The notes: generated by a model not told the origin, from the letters alone. DNA of 63,948 nt from a virus (IMGVR_UViG_3300046787_000415:1-63948); one strand, 5' to 3'. Shown: positions 24,572-33,906, counted from the first letter of the stretch. Numbers and translations: made by a program.

Positions 24572-25592
24572 AGGTGCCCTCTAACTCTTTATAAAAGGCA
24601 TCAGCACAGTGGGCGTACACATGAACCCCAGGGTGGGAATACTCTATCCCCTCAGGATGCCTATCATCTCCTATATAGAAATGATCTGGGTAGCTATCCA
24701 ACAAAGACTGATGACACGCACTTAATGCGCAATCAGTACAGTCTCCCTCTGCATGGGACGCTAGGCATGAATTTCTAGTCTCCCAGTCTGGGTAGCAGAT
24801 ATATCTAGATAGAGTAGTTGATACCGAAGAGGCCAAAGAATTACTAATTTTTTTCGAGTAGCTTTCAAACTTTAAAAATTCATAGCTATCTAAGCGCTCT
24901 ATAAGTTCTACAAACCCATGAGACCAGGTTCCCCAGATAAATTTTATATTCGAGGATTTACAGTACTGCTCTAGATGTCTTATTGCTCTAATACTTGCAT
25001 ACAGAGCCGCATCTACGCTAACTGCTTCCTCGGGAGATATAGGTTTTTTCACTATTTTTGTAGAAGTAACTAGATCGTAATTATGGTTAGTGTATAAAGT
25101 CTTAAAGTATTTACTTGACTTATAAGACCTAGTAGACATGACGCCATCTTCACCATCTACCCGTGAAGCGAGGATGTTACCATCGATAGGAACTGTAATC
25201 CTATAAGGGTCAGGAAATACAATCGCAAGATATTTAGGATTTTCATATCTAGAAAAATAGATAAATAGCTCGTCCACTAATCTGTCAATAGCTATTCCAG
25301 GAGATGCCAGCGTAGAGAAGGATTCGGTCCCTAGCCGCCCAGCAAGCAGGTCCCCCCATCTACCATCATTTGGCACTCCCGTTGCACTTGTGTACGAGCA
25401 CCCAGCAATTAGTAATTCAGTGCCCACAGAGAATTCATTAGATCTATATCCTAAAGAATTACGTCTAGTTTTAGGATCAGAGTCGTAGGTATTCAGCGGC
25501 CCTGGATCTCTAGCAGTGGAACTACTAAAAAACTTACCACCATATAGATACGTGAGGTAGTCATCGTATCTATCAAAATCTATAGACACCAC
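24561..25592 (-). CDS. SGNH/GDSL hydrolase-like protein, paralogue 4
   Basis: 343 aa. AGCSYTSATGVPNDGRW (block I) and a C-terminal HPGVHVYAHCADA. It also has a Cys-rich insertion (CLASHAEGDCTDCALSACH) absent from paralogues 3 and 6, perhaps a metal site. GTG start overlapping the thyX stop (TAGTG). Confidence 0.6.
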   Translation of the reverse strand: MVSIDFDRYDDYLTYLYGGKFFSSSTARDPGPLNTYDSDPKTRRNSLGYRSNEFSVGTELLIAGCSYTSATGVPNDGRWGDLLAGRLGTESFSTLASPGIAIDRLVDELFIYFSRYENPKYLAIVFPDPYRITVPIDGNILASRVDGEDGVMSTRSYKSSKYFKTLYTNHNYDLVTSTKIVKKPISPEEAVSVDAALYASIRAIRHLEQYCKSSNIKFIWGTWSHGFVELIERLDSYEFLKFESYSKKISNSLASSVSTTLSRYICYPDWETRNSCLASHAEGDCTDCALSACHQSLLDSYPDHFYIGDDRHPEGIEYSHPGVHVYAHCADAFYKELEGTYVK

Positions 25593-26302
25593 TATGGAGC
25601 TACTCGACCATTTTTATTGAAGGTTTCGTAAGTGATAGGCATCTTCTCAGCGAAGAACTCTTCCATCTTCTCAGCAACCATCTCGATCTCCCGCTGAGGA
25701 AAGCTAGGAAAGTGGGTACCTTCACGAGTTGTACGTAGTGATAGGAAGTTCATAAGTGAGCGAGCATTCATAGTTACATACATAGACGAGTAGATGTTGA
25801 CTGGAAGTACTGCACGAGCAACTTCACGAGCAACTCCAGCCTTTAGCATTCTGGTATATGCCAGATATGCATCGTCATTAGCTCGCATAATTTCTGCTGG
25901 CACCATCTTCTTCTGAGAATAGTCACCATCTTCAAAGGTGTAGGCTCCAGCCTTACCAACCTGAACTAACTTTCGATCTTCTCCAGGCACGTAGAAAACT
26001 GGGCTTAGCTCCTTGTAACGTCCAGATTCTTCGTTGTAGCTGGCAATTCGGTGACGCATGAACTCACGGAACACAAAGATTGGAGCTTCAATAAAGAAGG
26101 TAAATGCGTTGTGCTCAAACGGTGAACCGTGACGGTCACGCATCAGGTAGTTGATTAGTCCTTCTTCTTTGGTTCCCATATCAACATTGCGACTATCACT
26201 GCTAGTAGACACACGAGCGCTGCGAACAACTGCATCATCTCCACCCATTGATTGAATAAGCTCGACGGTAACGTCAGATCTAAATGTAATTCCAGTAGTC
26301 AT
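25592..26302 (-). CDS. thyX: Flavin-dependent thymidylate synthase
   Basis: 236 aa. The signature RHRIASYNEESGRY (83-96) is the ThyX motif. Converts dUMP to dTMP with FAD, NADPH and methylene-tetrahydrofolate. Together with dUTPase and nrdHIEF it supplies dNTPs for replication. ThyX is the usual form in many actinobacteria and their phages. Confidence 0.95.
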   Translation of the reverse strand: MTTGITFRSDVTVELIQSMGGDDAVVRSARVSTSSDSRNVDMGTKEEGLINYLMRDRHGSPFEHNAFTFFIEAPIFVFREFMRHRIASYNEESGRYKELSPVFYVPGEDRKLVQVGKAGAYTFEDGDYSQKKMVPAEIMRANDDAYLAYTRMLKAGVAREVARAVLPVNIYSSMYVTMNARSLMNFLSLRTTREGTHFPSFPQREIEMVAEKMEEFFAEKMPITYETFNKNGRVAP

Positions 26303-26316
26303 AGGAATATCCTAAC

Positions 26317-26886
26317 CTACTGAAGCCCACACTGGGGGGCGTTATATGAATCCTCTAGGGTCTTCTTCCTTTGAGATGCTAACTTAACTAAATACCACTC
26401 ATCTAGTAGTCCAATAAGACTATGCACTGTATCGCAGTAAGTTATAGTAGTTCCGCCCTCATCGGCGGCGGCTTCAAGTATCCCCGCGTACTTTTCTGCA
26501 TATACCCTACTTGTTATGTAGGTACGATAGCCCTTCTTAATCAAATGGATTAAAGTCTCCAGATACCTATCTACATCGTCTACAGCTTCAACAATAATGT
26601 CATGTCCATTGGAGTCGAGTAGCCAATCTCTGTCGTTACCTATACTTGACTCTTTTTTAGTTTTTTGGTGCCCGTCATTTAGAACATTCGCATAATTACC
26701 GTCAGTAAGTTGGTATCGATAAACTAGGTCACTGTCTAGCAGGGAGGCATCATCTACGTACGTGGTATGGATTCGAATACCCTCAGTGTCTGAATCTCTT
26801 TTCTTATAGTATGGAAGTTGTTTAAATTCTGACGTAAAAGATCTAGCCATCTCGGTTCCTCCGAGTACACAGACGCTAATTAGCAT
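26317..26886 (-). CDS. Rossmann-like hypothetical protein, 189 aa
   Basis: Begins MLISVCVLGGTEMARSF, resembling a nucleotide-binding first strand, and contains HDIIVEAVDDVDRYLETLIHLIKKGYRTYITSR, similar to NAD-binding domains of dehydrogenases such as homoserine dehydrogenase. No catalytic domain seen. Overlaps the next Rossmann-like gene, so the two probably act together. Confidence 0.5.
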   Translation of the reverse strand: MLISVCVLGGTEMARSFTSEFKQLPYYKKRDSDTEGIRIHTTYVDDASLLDSDLVYRYQLTDGNYANVLNDGHQKTKKESSIGNDRDWLLDSNGHDIIVEAVDDVDRYLETLIHLIKKGYRTYITSRVYAEKYAGILEAAADEGGTTITYCDTVHSLIGLLDEWYLVKLASQRKKTLEDSYNAPQCGLQ

Positions 26887-27952
26887 TATTCATCTTTCTG
26901 TATGTGAATACAATTGTTTCCAGCCCAGCATGTATCTCTCTTTTAGCTGGTGAATTTATCTTAGGTCTGTAGGAAAAAGAAGAGTATTCAGTGCCACCAA
27001 GTAGTTCTATAGCTGATAGCCCGTCGTTAGTGAGCACAGCTAGAGTACCAGAGTGTACGTATTCTATTACGTAATCACTTTCGGGTTCTGGCATTGGTAC
27101 AGCTTCATCAGATAAGTATTTGTAGTATTTAACAGAGTCAATTTCCAACTCAGGGGCTAGGAACTCCTTAGCAGCCAACTGCTCCGTGTGATGCCACCCA
27201 AAAAAGTATTCAAGCATGCCATGAGTAACTACTAGACAATCATGTTTAGCATCGTAGGTTTCAACTCTAGAATAAGCTTCACTATCTTCTCCATTTATAA
27301 CAAATCTATTTATTAACTCTCGATCAAAGTCTGGTATCGCAGCAAAAATAGAGTAGTGGTCAATAGCTGTAGCACCAGTAGGGTTACCCCCATGGATGAT
27401 CTGATTCTGCCGATTAATTTGGTGGTACCTAGCCATTTTAATTTCAGCCTCGGCATTCAGCTGGGACGCCTCCCTAAGCATCTCGCTACTAAAATCTACT
27501 GGTTCCCAGGGTTCTCCACCGTCTAGCATTATTCTAATTTTAGAGATTGTAGCCTCTGCTCCGATGACACTAGCAGGTATTATTCTAAGATCCCCCTCTG
27601 CTGACTTCAGTAATTCAGCTAGCAAAGAATATGATTCTTGAGTTCTATTGGTGCAGTCAATAATAATCTGAAAAGCTCCAGCCTTTGCCTCTTCTAGTAG
27701 CCAAGGCTTGTAGTTGCTCACTGTAGTTGCATACGTGTCTAGACCCTGTAGTCCGTCATTGTAAGTTCTGTACCCATCCCCATGGGGATCGGGAATTTCT
27801 ACTACAAGATCTTTGCCATAGCTGAGAGAGTTTCTACGAGTAAATATGTGATAGACAAATATTTTATCGTCTAGCCCATACTCAGGGAATCTCTTTATAT
27901 GGTCAGTAATTTTCCTAGCAAGAGGTCCAAATCCGACTATAAGGATTCTCAT
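26876..27952 (-). CDS. Putative NAD(P)-binding protein, 358 aa
   Basis: MRILIVGFGPLARK gives a clear GxGxxA dinucleotide-binding loop. FQIIIDCTNRTQESYSLLAELL resembles the second half of a Rossmann fold. A His-containing middle (YHQINRQNQIIHGGNP) and a beta-rich C-terminal part (about 260-350) follow. No family recognised. It forms an overlapping pair with 26317-26886. Confidence 0.5.
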   Translation of the reverse strand: MRILIVGFGPLARKITDHIKRFPEYGLDDKIFVYHIFTRRNSLSYGKDLVVEIPDPHGDGYRTYNDGLQGLDTYATTVSNYKPWLLEEAKAGAFQIIIDCTNRTQESYSLLAELLKSAEGDLRIIPASVIGAEATISKIRIMLDGGEPWEPVDFSSEMLREASQLNAEAEIKMARYHQINRQNQIIHGGNPTGATAIDHYSIFAAIPDFDRELINRFVINGEDSEAYSRVETYDAKHDCLVVTHGMLEYFFGWHHTEQLAAKEFLAPELEIDSVKYYKYLSDEAVPMPEPESDYVIEYVHSGTLAVLTNDGLSAIELLGGTEYSSFSYRPKINSPAKREIHAGLETIVFTYRKMNNAN

Positions 27953-28665
27953 TACTCAATAAGTCCATTTATTCGATCATGCATTGCCTCTAATCTAGCT
28001 AGCTCACTTCTCATATTTTCAATAGCGACGTTCAAAATTTTTAACTCTTCTTCGGAGACATTAGGGTCATTATCTCTAGCCCACTCTAAATCTTCAGCTT
28101 CCTTACGAACCTTACCGATCACCTCGAAGTGGTCCTGTACATCTTTGAAATGAGCCTCCCCTTTAGTGAAGTACCAATGATCTGCTGGACAGAAGTGAAA
28201 CATAACCAGTACAAGCTCTGCCCCCTCTTGGTCAATACGCTCCCTATAGTGAAAGTCATCGCAGCCCATGAATGCCAATGCTTCGCCTTCAGGTATATCT
28301 AACCCAACTCGATCTTCATCGGTACCGAACCAGATAGGCCACTCGACATTAGACTTAACGCAATAGTTGATTGTATAGATGTTTGCATTAGTATCGTGAT
28401 GCCCTACCAAATGAGATTTAGAATCATAGCTAAGCAGTATGCTGTAAGTTGCCTTTAGTGTCTCATCATCAAAGACCTCTTTGGCAATTGGCTCAAGGAT
28501 CTCATTAAACTTGGCTAGGCCCTTAGCTCGTCGCACTTCCCTATCACTGATGTCATCGAAGTAGTACTTCTTATCAGGTCCCAGATACTCGTCAACAACC
28601 GCCGATAGCTCAGCCCGCTGGTCCTCGGTAAATACGTTCTTTAGGGGTATTGGATCAAAAAACAC
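27952..28665 (-). CDS. 2OG-Fe(II) oxygenase family protein
   Basis: 237 aa from a GTG at 28665 that overlaps the upstream stop (TAGTG, GGAAGG upstream). H89-x-D91 (GHHDTN) and H139 (DDFHYRE) form the metal site. Unlike the others it lacks YEGGEL and has a long C-terminal coiled coil (about 185-235), perhaps for oligomerisation. A TTG five codons earlier is the alternative start. Confidence 0.7.
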   Translation of the reverse strand: MFFDPIPLKNVFTEDQRAELSAVVDEYLGPDKKYYFDDISDREVRRAKGLAKFNEILEPIAKEVFDDETLKATYSILLSYDSKSHLVGHHDTNANIYTINYCVKSNVEWPIWFGTDEDRVGLDIPEGEALAFMGCDDFHYRERIDQEGAELVLVMFHFCPADHWYFTKGEAHFKDVQDHFEVIGKVRKEAEDLEWARDNDPNVSEEELKILNVAIENMRSELARLEAMHDRINGLIE

Positions 28666-29129
28666 TAGGCTGCCTTCCAAAAGACAAATAGTCTACAGTT
28701 GACACCGTCCACAGTTTTACCAAGCGAGAACTCGTCCCAGCTAGCTCTATCAAACCAGACAACATCCCCGATGTCACCGTTATAGGAATCCTTACCTAAA
28801 GTATCTCTATCTCCGCTGTAGTCGCGTCCAAGTTTTGACATGTAAATAACTCCGACAACAAGGGCCTCATCCGATAGCGACGGCTTAGTGTCATTAGCGC
28901 TAAATACTACTCGCTGCTGAGTAAGTTTAGTTCGATTATCCTCGTGCCGTCCTATGTGAAATAGGTTTATGGAATTAATCGAGGAGCCAATTCTAATGTT
29001 AAGAGGTTCAGCGACATGCACACCGTCAGGACTCTCTACGATAAAATCAGTTCCATTCTCTAGAATGTAGGAGAGATACTCTCTAATCTGGCTTCTAGAC
29101 AGATAATTTGCCAACATGTTAATACCCAT
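28665..29129 (-). CDS. Hypothetical protein, 154 aa
   Basis: Unrecognised; beta-rich with a Trp/Phe-rich C-terminus. The ATG lies 6 nt after TAAGAT with no Shine-Dalgarno sequence (leaderless). Coupled to the following oxygenase, so it may be its partner. Confidence 0.55.
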   Translation of the reverse strand: MGINMLANYLSRSQIREYLSYILENGTDFIVESPDGVHVAEPLNIRIGSSINSINLFHIGRHEDNRTKLTQQRVVFSANDTKPSLSDEALVVGVIYMSKLGRDYSGDRDTLGKDSYNGDIGDVVWFDRASWDEFSLGKTVDGVNCRLFVFWKAA

Positions 29130-29149
29130 GCGGCTATCTTATCATCCAC

Positions 29150-29353
29150 TTAGTCAGTTAATTTATAGCTGACTCTAGTTACTCTGCCCCAAGGGAACAT
29201 GCTCAATCGGCTCGGATCTCCTCCGATTGCTAGGTACACGCCCTGCGACAGTTCATTTTGAACGACCCCCTCGAACACTAGGCCATCTTCCAAGACTACA
29301 GTTGCCCACATACCAGCCGTCCCGCTAGTTCGATATTCACTAACCACTGACAT
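29150..29353 (-). CDS. Small beta-barrel-like protein, 67 aa
   Basis: LEDGLVFEGVVQNELSQGVYL resembles a small SH3/Sm-like barrel, but the match is only in general pattern. Function unknown. Confidence 0.45.
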   Translation of the reverse strand: MSVVSEYRTSGTAGMWATVVLEDGLVFEGVVQNELSQGVYLAIGGDPSRLSMFPWGRVTRVSYKLTD

Positions 29354-29483
29354 TTTCAGTCTCCTCTATTACATGGCACTGGCAACCACAGCGATGTCCA
29401 GGGAATTCAAGTATACAAATCTTGTGATGCCCAGTTATGCACCAACCAAATAAGGTCCGCTTCTCGGCTAGATCGTCTTTCAT
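29340..29483 (-). CDS. Cys/His-rich small protein, 47 aa
   Basis: Start taken at the ATG at 29483 because further upstream the frame is AT-rich promoter DNA. CITGHHKIC and HRCGCQCH suggest a zinc-binding knuckle. Overlaps the next gene by 14 nt. Confidence 0.5.
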   Translation of the reverse strand: MKDDLAEKRTLFGWCITGHHKICILEFPGHRCGCQCHVIEETENVSG

Positions 29484-29513
29484 AGTGAACCCTAATTTAG
29501 CTATCTTAATTGA

Positions 29514-29519
29514 TATAAT
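29514..29519 (+). promoter_or_regulatory. TATAAT -10 box, leaderless start
   Basis: Consensus -10 box exactly 6 nt before the ATG at 29526; no Shine-Dalgarno sequence. Confidence 0.6.
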
Positions 29520-29525
29520 TTGGCT

Positions 29526-30296
29526 ATGCAAGATGCCATACACAACTATACTCCATTTGATCACTGGGTGGTAGATAACTTCTTTGATGCTGATACTGCA
29601 ATGCAGCTTGCCTCTGACTTCTATGAATATGACGATCCTAGATGGTTAACTCAACATTCAAACGAGTTAGAGAATAAAAGAATTTCAACGTACTGGGATG
29701 GATATCCAAGAAGCATATATGCAGCCTTTTTCTATTTATGCTCTCAGGAGTTTATAGATCGGCTAGAGATACTTACAGGAATAGACGGACTAGTTGCAGA
29801 CTATGGACTTCATGGCGGGGGTATGCATATACACAGCGGAACCACTGGGAAGCTGAACTTACACCAAGACGCAGAGCTTCATCCTAAATTAGGACTAAAG
29901 CGTAAACTAAATATAGTGATCTATTTAAATCCAAACTGGGATGCTTCCTGGGGGGGTAGTCTTCAGTTTTGGTCATCAGATACTTTTAGTAGCCCTGGGG
30001 AGTTGGTTAAGGAAATAGAACCTAGCTTCAATAGAGCTGTAATTTTTGACACCACGCAAAATTCATGGCACGGGCTACCAGAAAAACTATCTGCACCAGA
30101 GGGACAGAATAGAAAAAGTATCGCTCTCTTCTATTACATAAAAGATGACAATAAATTAGAGGCGCGTAGGACTCGGGCTATGTTTGCCCCATCTAAAGAC
30201 CAGCGCGATGATCCTGCAATTTTAGAGGCCATTCAAGAAAGACTATCTACGACACGCCATCTAGGCGAGCAGACTCAAGCTTGTAGCTTAGAGTAG
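29526..30296 (+). CDS. 2OG-Fe(II) oxygenase, Tpa1/prolyl-hydroxylase-like
   Basis: 256 aa. H113-x-D115 (LHQDAE), H182 (SWHGLPE) and R196 (NRKSIALFYY). The stretch RKLNIVIYLNPNWDASWGGSLQFW recalls eukaryotic Tpa1/Ofd1-type enzymes that hydroxylate a ribosomal proline, though the substrate here is unknown. ATG at 29526 chosen over TTG at 29520. Its end overlaps the converging SGNH gene by 22 nt. Confidence 0.82.
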   Translation: MQDAIHNYTPFDHWVVDNFFDADTAMQLASDFYEYDDPRWLTQHSNELENKRISTYWDGYPRSIYAAFFYLCSQEFIDRLEILTGIDGLVADYGLHGGGMHIHSGTTGKLNLHQDAELHPKLGLKRKLNIVIYLNPNWDASWGGSLQFWSSDTFSSPGELVKEIEPSFNRAVIFDTTQNSWHGLPEKLSAPEGQNRKSIALFYYIKDDNKLEARRTRAMFAPSKDQRDDPAILEAIQERLSTTRHLGEQTQACSLE

Positions 30297-31303
30297 AATT
30301 TATCAGCAATATGAGCATGCATATGCACACCCATATGCTCTTGCTTATCGGTTGCCTCATCAAAGCAGCAGTCACCATGCTCGTCTCTCAATTCTTGGTG
30401 ACAATCAAGTTTAGAGAAGTCTTCTACGCAGTTGCCCTCTAGATAGAAAAATTCCATATCTATATAGCTATCAAAATCGGTATACGGCAGATGAGTCTCG
30501 GACAACTTTAACTCTCTAAAATCTCTCTCATCTTCCACAGTAGTGGGTAGATCTCTAACATATCTGGTGAGGTAGTCTAATCTAAAATCCCACGTGGCCC
30601 AAACTAGCTTGATTCCAGCTTCTTTGCAATACTCAGAGAAATGGGCCAGAGCCTGGCCAGACGCAAAGTATGCAGCTTCAGCATTCAAAACTTTATCAAT
30701 AGGGAACGGGCGCTTAGCATATTTAGGTGTATCAGCATTCTTCATAGATCTATTTGTATGAGTCAATCTAACTGGGTTGATGCTTCCAGTATTAAATTTT
30801 TCCTCTACGCAATATCTAGAGTTTGTCATAGTGTCAAATCTAGAAAAGTCAGGAAGTAGCAGTGCAACCACTTTAGGCTTTCCATATCTTTTTATGTGAT
30901 GCATTACTGCGCTGATAGCAGTTTTAGTTCCCCATCCAGGGACTGCAAGAGTTGCAGTAGTCATGCCCAGCTGTCCCCCTAGAAGGGTCGACCATCTGCC
31001 TTCTTCATGCACACCTTGACCGAAAGTGTGCGAACACCCAGCTGCAATTAATTCAGAAGGACCGTCGTATTCTCGATCTCTGTAGCCATAAGAATTCTGA
31101 TTATATGTATGCACCGAGTCTACAGTCTCTGACCAGTCAAACATGTCTTTAGAGTCTCTGGTGCGCAAGGCATAAATGCCAAATATGGATAGTAGTTGCT
31201 CTTTAGTGTAGAGCCCAGTATCCTCCCAAAGAGACGGGTCAAGCTCTAACTTGAGATCTTCACTATAGTCCCTATCAGGGTTTTTTGGATATGAACGTCC
31301 CAC
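30275..31303 (-). CDS. SGNH/GDSL hydrolase-like protein, paralogue 5
   Basis: 342 aa. AAGCSHTFGQGVHEEGRW (block I) and EHMGVHMHAHIAD at the C-terminus. A YGYRDREYDGP segment matches the conserved region before block I in the other paralogues. GTG start overlapping the dUTPase stop (TAGTG). Confidence 0.62.
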   Translation of the reverse strand: MGRSYPKNPDRDYSEDLKLELDPSLWEDTGLYTKEQLLSIFGIYALRTRDSKDMFDWSETVDSVHTYNQNSYGYRDREYDGPSELIAAGCSHTFGQGVHEEGRWSTLLGGQLGMTTATLAVPGWGTKTAISAVMHHIKRYGKPKVVALLLPDFSRFDTMTNSRYCVEEKFNTGSINPVRLTHTNRSMKNADTPKYAKRPFPIDKVLNAEAAYFASGQALAHFSEYCKEAGIKLVWATWDFRLDYLTRYVRDLPTTVEDERDFRELKLSETHLPYTDFDSYIDMEFFYLEGNCVEDFSKLDCHQELRDEHGDCCFDEATDKQEHMGVHMHAHIADKFYSKLQA

Positions 31304-31731
31304 TAGCTAGTAACTCCAGTAGAACCAAATCCTCCATCGCCTCTATCAGTTTCAGTCAGGGCGTCTACAATTTCGAACTCGGCGTATTCAACCTTTTGAA
31401 TTACTAACTGCGCAATGCGGTCCCCTGCTTTGACTTCAAAATCAAGAGATCCAGTATTTAGCAGAATAACCCCCACCTCGCCTCGATACCCAGCATCAAT
31501 GGTGCCAGGCGCATTCAACACAGTGATCCCATGCTTTAGAGCCAGTCCAGATCTCGGGTGAACTAGGCCGACATAGCCATTAGGAATTGCAATCTTAATT
31601 CCAGTCTTAACTAAAACCCTCTGGTGCGCAGCAATTCTTACGTCTTCAGCGGAGATTAGGTCAGCTCCAGCATCGCCGTCAGTAGCATATTTAGGGGCAG
31701 TAGAGCCCACTACTTGAATCTTTACGCCCAT
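31303..31731 (-). CDS. dut: dUTPase (dUTP diphosphatase)
   Basis: 142 aa from the ATG at 31731 (GGGAG upstream). All five motifs are visible: [30 protein letters not shown] and the C-terminal GGFGSTG. Trimeric enzyme converting dUTP to dUMP, keeping uracil out of DNA and feeding ThyX. Confidence 0.95.
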   Translation of the reverse strand: MGVKIQVVGSTAPKYATDGDAGADLISAEDVRIAAHQRVLVKTGIKIAIPNGYVGLVHPRSGLALKHGITVLNAPGTIDAGYRGEVGVILLNTGSLDFEVKAGDRIAQLVIQKVEYAEFEIVDALTETDRGDGGFGSTGVTS

Positions 31732-31847
31732 CTGTAGGCTCCCTCTGTCTGTAATGCTCCTCTGCAAAAAGGGCACAGTCCGCTCAATAGAAATTCTAGT
31801 TTATACCAGTTGCCACATCTGTGGCAGCAGTCATTGTCTTTACTCAT
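31722..31847 (-). CDS. Zinc-ribbon mini-protein, 41 aa
   Basis: Read from the bases: ATG at 31847 to TAA at 31722, overlapping both neighbours. Two CxxC knuckles (CHRC and CPFC) about 13 residues apart form a typical zinc ribbon. Could bind nucleic acid or a protein partner. Confidence 0.65.
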   Translation of the reverse strand: MSKDNDCCHRCGNWYKLEFLLSGLCPFCRGALQTEGAYRWA

Positions 31848-32190
31848 CGTCATTCATTTCTAGTTCGGCTTTCTTAGCAGCCATCTTTTCTTTGTGTTCA
31901 ATAGCCAGATTAGCTATTGTCTGATTTTTATAGTGTACGCGTTTCACGCGTTCAGGGTAGAAGCTTCTCATAGTTTCCATATGCTTAGGACCGCCAAAGA
32001 CGTCAATCCAAACTTTGCCCTCAGAGGTAGTTACATGCTGAACGAATCGAAACCGACCACGCTCTCCAGAGATTTTTAGTTCGGTGCCTTTAGATACGTG
32101 GCGTCCATTAATCTGTATCTCTACGAGATACACCCAGCCATCGTTAGGCTTTGGCCCCACGGGTAGGCTTGGTTTTTTCTTGCGCCCCAT
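31840..32190 (-). CDS. Hypothetical basic protein, 116 aa
   Basis: Start at the ATG at 32190 (GAGGA upstream), overlapping the protease-like gene. Begins MGRKKKPSLPV; beta-rich centre (VEIQINGRHVSKGTELKI) and Lys-rich end. Unrecognised. Confidence 0.55.
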   Translation of the reverse strand: MGRKKKPSLPVGPKPNDGWVYLVEIQINGRHVSKGTELKISGERGRFRFVQHVTTSEGKVWIDVFGGPKHMETMRSFYPERVKRVHYKNQTIANLAIEHKEKMAAKKAELEMNDDE

Positions 32191-32539
32191 TAAAGTCCTC
32201 TTCCAACTGCAACCATTCAACAACATCAGGATTGTCTTTTATGAACGATAGCATAGGTGCTTCCCAAATTCCAATGAAATGATGTTCCCAAACATCGTAG
32301 TCATCTTTTGGTTTTGGCTGAACTTGACCAGCGTACACCATAGTTATGACATGTATAACTTCATGTAGAAGAGTTTGCTGCTTTTTAGTGAATGCAATAT
32401 TGGCGTCTATAACTATTAGATTCCCCTGATCGATAGTGTAGCCATAAGAGTTGTCGTTTAGGGTGCCGTCAGATTTGATTGTGCGTTCCTCGATCTTAAA
32501 GATCTGACCGCCAATTTTAACTCTCTTCGGAGTCCCCAT
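32144..32539 (-). CDS. ImmA/IrrE-like metallopeptidase
   Basis: 131 aa from the ATG at 32539 (GGAGGGG upstream). H59-E60-x-x-H63 (LLHEVIHVI) is the zinc peptidase motif, in a fold of ImmA/IrrE length. Such proteins cleave repressors or regulators; in a phage it may act on host or phage regulators. No repressor gene is adjacent. Confidence 0.65.
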   Translation of the reverse strand: MGTPKRVKIGGQIFKIEERTIKSDGTLNDNSYGYTIDQGNLIVIDANIAFTKKQQTLLHEVIHVITMVYAGQVQPKPKDDYDVWEHHFIGIWEAPMLSFIKDNPDVVEWLQLEEDFNGAQEKTKPTRGAKA

Positions 32540-33209
32540 CTGTAGCCCCTCCAATAGTGGCGTCTAATACGTTTTTGATACTAGAAGGATACCAGCTCCC
32601 ACCCCTAGGGGTCTGGATGCCGCTTCGGTTAAGGTCATCAGCAATCCGCTGCAAAGAATACCCCATTCTACGCTTAATAGCAATCTGCTCCTTGGTGATC
32701 ATAGAGACTTCCATACGAGGCCCCATGTCTTTGCCCCAGACAATCCCCTGCTCACGACGGTCTTTGTGAATATCTTTCGCTCGTTCAGCAATGATTCCTC
32801 GCTCCATCTCCGCGAGCGCAGACATAATCGTAACTACAAAGCGTCCTTGGTATGTACTTGTGTCTAAGTTCAGGTCCAGCATAATCAAACGCCAACCATT
32901 TTTGCCAGCTCTATCCACGATATCCAAGAAGTCTTTTGTACTTCTAGCAAGTCGATCAATACGGGTAACAATAAGGGCGTCTGCGTCACCACGGTCTAAA
33001 CGTCTAAGCGCCTCAGTTAGGGCTGGTCGCCCCGTGACATTCTTACCAGACTTACCTTCTTCTAGGACTACTTCATAGCCAGAGAAGCCATACATCTCGG
33101 ATGCCTGAATAAGCTGACGCTCCTGGGCACCAAGGGATACCCCGTCCTCTACCTGCATCTGCGTCGATACTCGAGCATACAGTAGGGCTTTGCTGATAGG
33201 GGCGTCCAT
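32517..33209 (-). CDS. Serine recombinase (resolvase/invertase type)
   Basis: 230 aa. Catalytic S15 in YARVSTQ, then the core VTRIDRLARS and ALAEMERGIIAER; a short C-terminal helix-turn-helix (YSLQRIADDLNRSG) makes it a small resolvase/invertase rather than a large integrase. Could invert or resolve phage DNA, for example fibre genes. Starts at the ATG at 33209, 6 nt after TATAAT. Confidence 0.85.
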   Translation of the reverse strand: MDAPISKALLYARVSTQMQVEDGVSLGAQERQLIQASEMYGFSGYEVVLEEGKSGKNVTGRPALTEALRRLDRGDADALIVTRIDRLARSTKDFLDIVDRAGKNGWRLIMLDLNLDTSTYQGRFVVTIMSALAEMERGIIAERAKDIHKDRREQGIVWGKDMGPRMEVSMITKEQIAIKRRMGYSLQRIADDLNRSGIQTPRGGSWYPSSIKNVLDATIGGATDGDSEES

Positions 33210-33252
33210 GACTCTATTATACGGTGCCCAGGACTCTGATAAAATAGGGGGC
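33210..33252. promoter_or_regulatory. Bidirectional leaderless promoter pair
   Basis: Within 43 bp: on the minus strand TATAAT ends 6 nt before the recombinase ATG; on the plus strand TTATAC-17-TAAAAT ends 7 nt before the oxygenase ATG. The elements overlap, so the two promoters may compete. Confidence 0.6.
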
Positions 33253-33906
33253 ATGAACTTTGAATTTTTTGATGGAACCAAAATAGCCGTAACTCATGGG
33301 ATTCTAACCGACGAAGAGTGCGTAATCCTACACAACTATGCCGTGGAGACTAAGCTCGCGGAGACCGAAGAGTCTCGGGCACAGATGGAAATAGACAGCA
33401 AATACGGCGAGTCCGCGTTCATCCAGCTGGACCACACTATTACTAGAGACGTAGGCAGACTTAAGGACTTCTGGGGCTCTAAGAATGTCCACACCAAGCT
33501 TGGACCTAAGCACATCCAGGACATCATCGAAAAGTTGCAGCACAACCTGATTCCAGTAATCGAAGAGTACTTGCGATTGATTGACAACCCTAAGAAGTTT
33601 GTTGACCCAGGAGCAATTAAGTTTGACCCAATCCACGTATACTCAGCAGGGCACAGTTTCAATAATCACGTTGACTGCCATGAGTTTGCACTTGTTTTCT
33701 ACGTAAGTAATCCTGACCAGTTTGTTGGTGGCGATCTTGTATACGATGCTGGACCGAGAGTTACCCCTTCTAGAGGCGCTCTAGTTATTTCACCATCTGA
33801 CATGCCGCACGAAGTATATGAAGTGACCGAGGGTTTTAGGTGTAGCCTAACTAATTTCTTCTCAGCGCAGGATGACGCCTGGGCAGCTCATAGAGCTAAT
33901 AACTAA
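33253..33906 (+). CDS. 2OG-Fe(II) oxygenase
   Basis: 217 aa from the ATG at 33253. H139-x-D141 (NNHVDCHE), H186 (MPHEV) and R196 (GFRCSL) complete the metal and 2OG site. GGDLVYD replaces the usual GGEL. Substrate unknown. It ends 3 nt from the converging degenerate paralogue. Confidence 0.82.
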   Translation: MNFEFFDGTKIAVTHGILTDEECVILHNYAVETKLAETEESRAQMEIDSKYGESAFIQLDHTITRDVGRLKDFWGSKNVHTKLGPKHIQDIIEKLQHNLIPVIEEYLRLIDNPKKFVDPGAIKFDPIHVYSAGHSFNNHVDCHEFALVFYVSNPDQFVGGDLVYDAGPRVTPSRGALVISPSDMPHEVYEVTEGFRCSLTNFFSAQDDAWAAHRANN

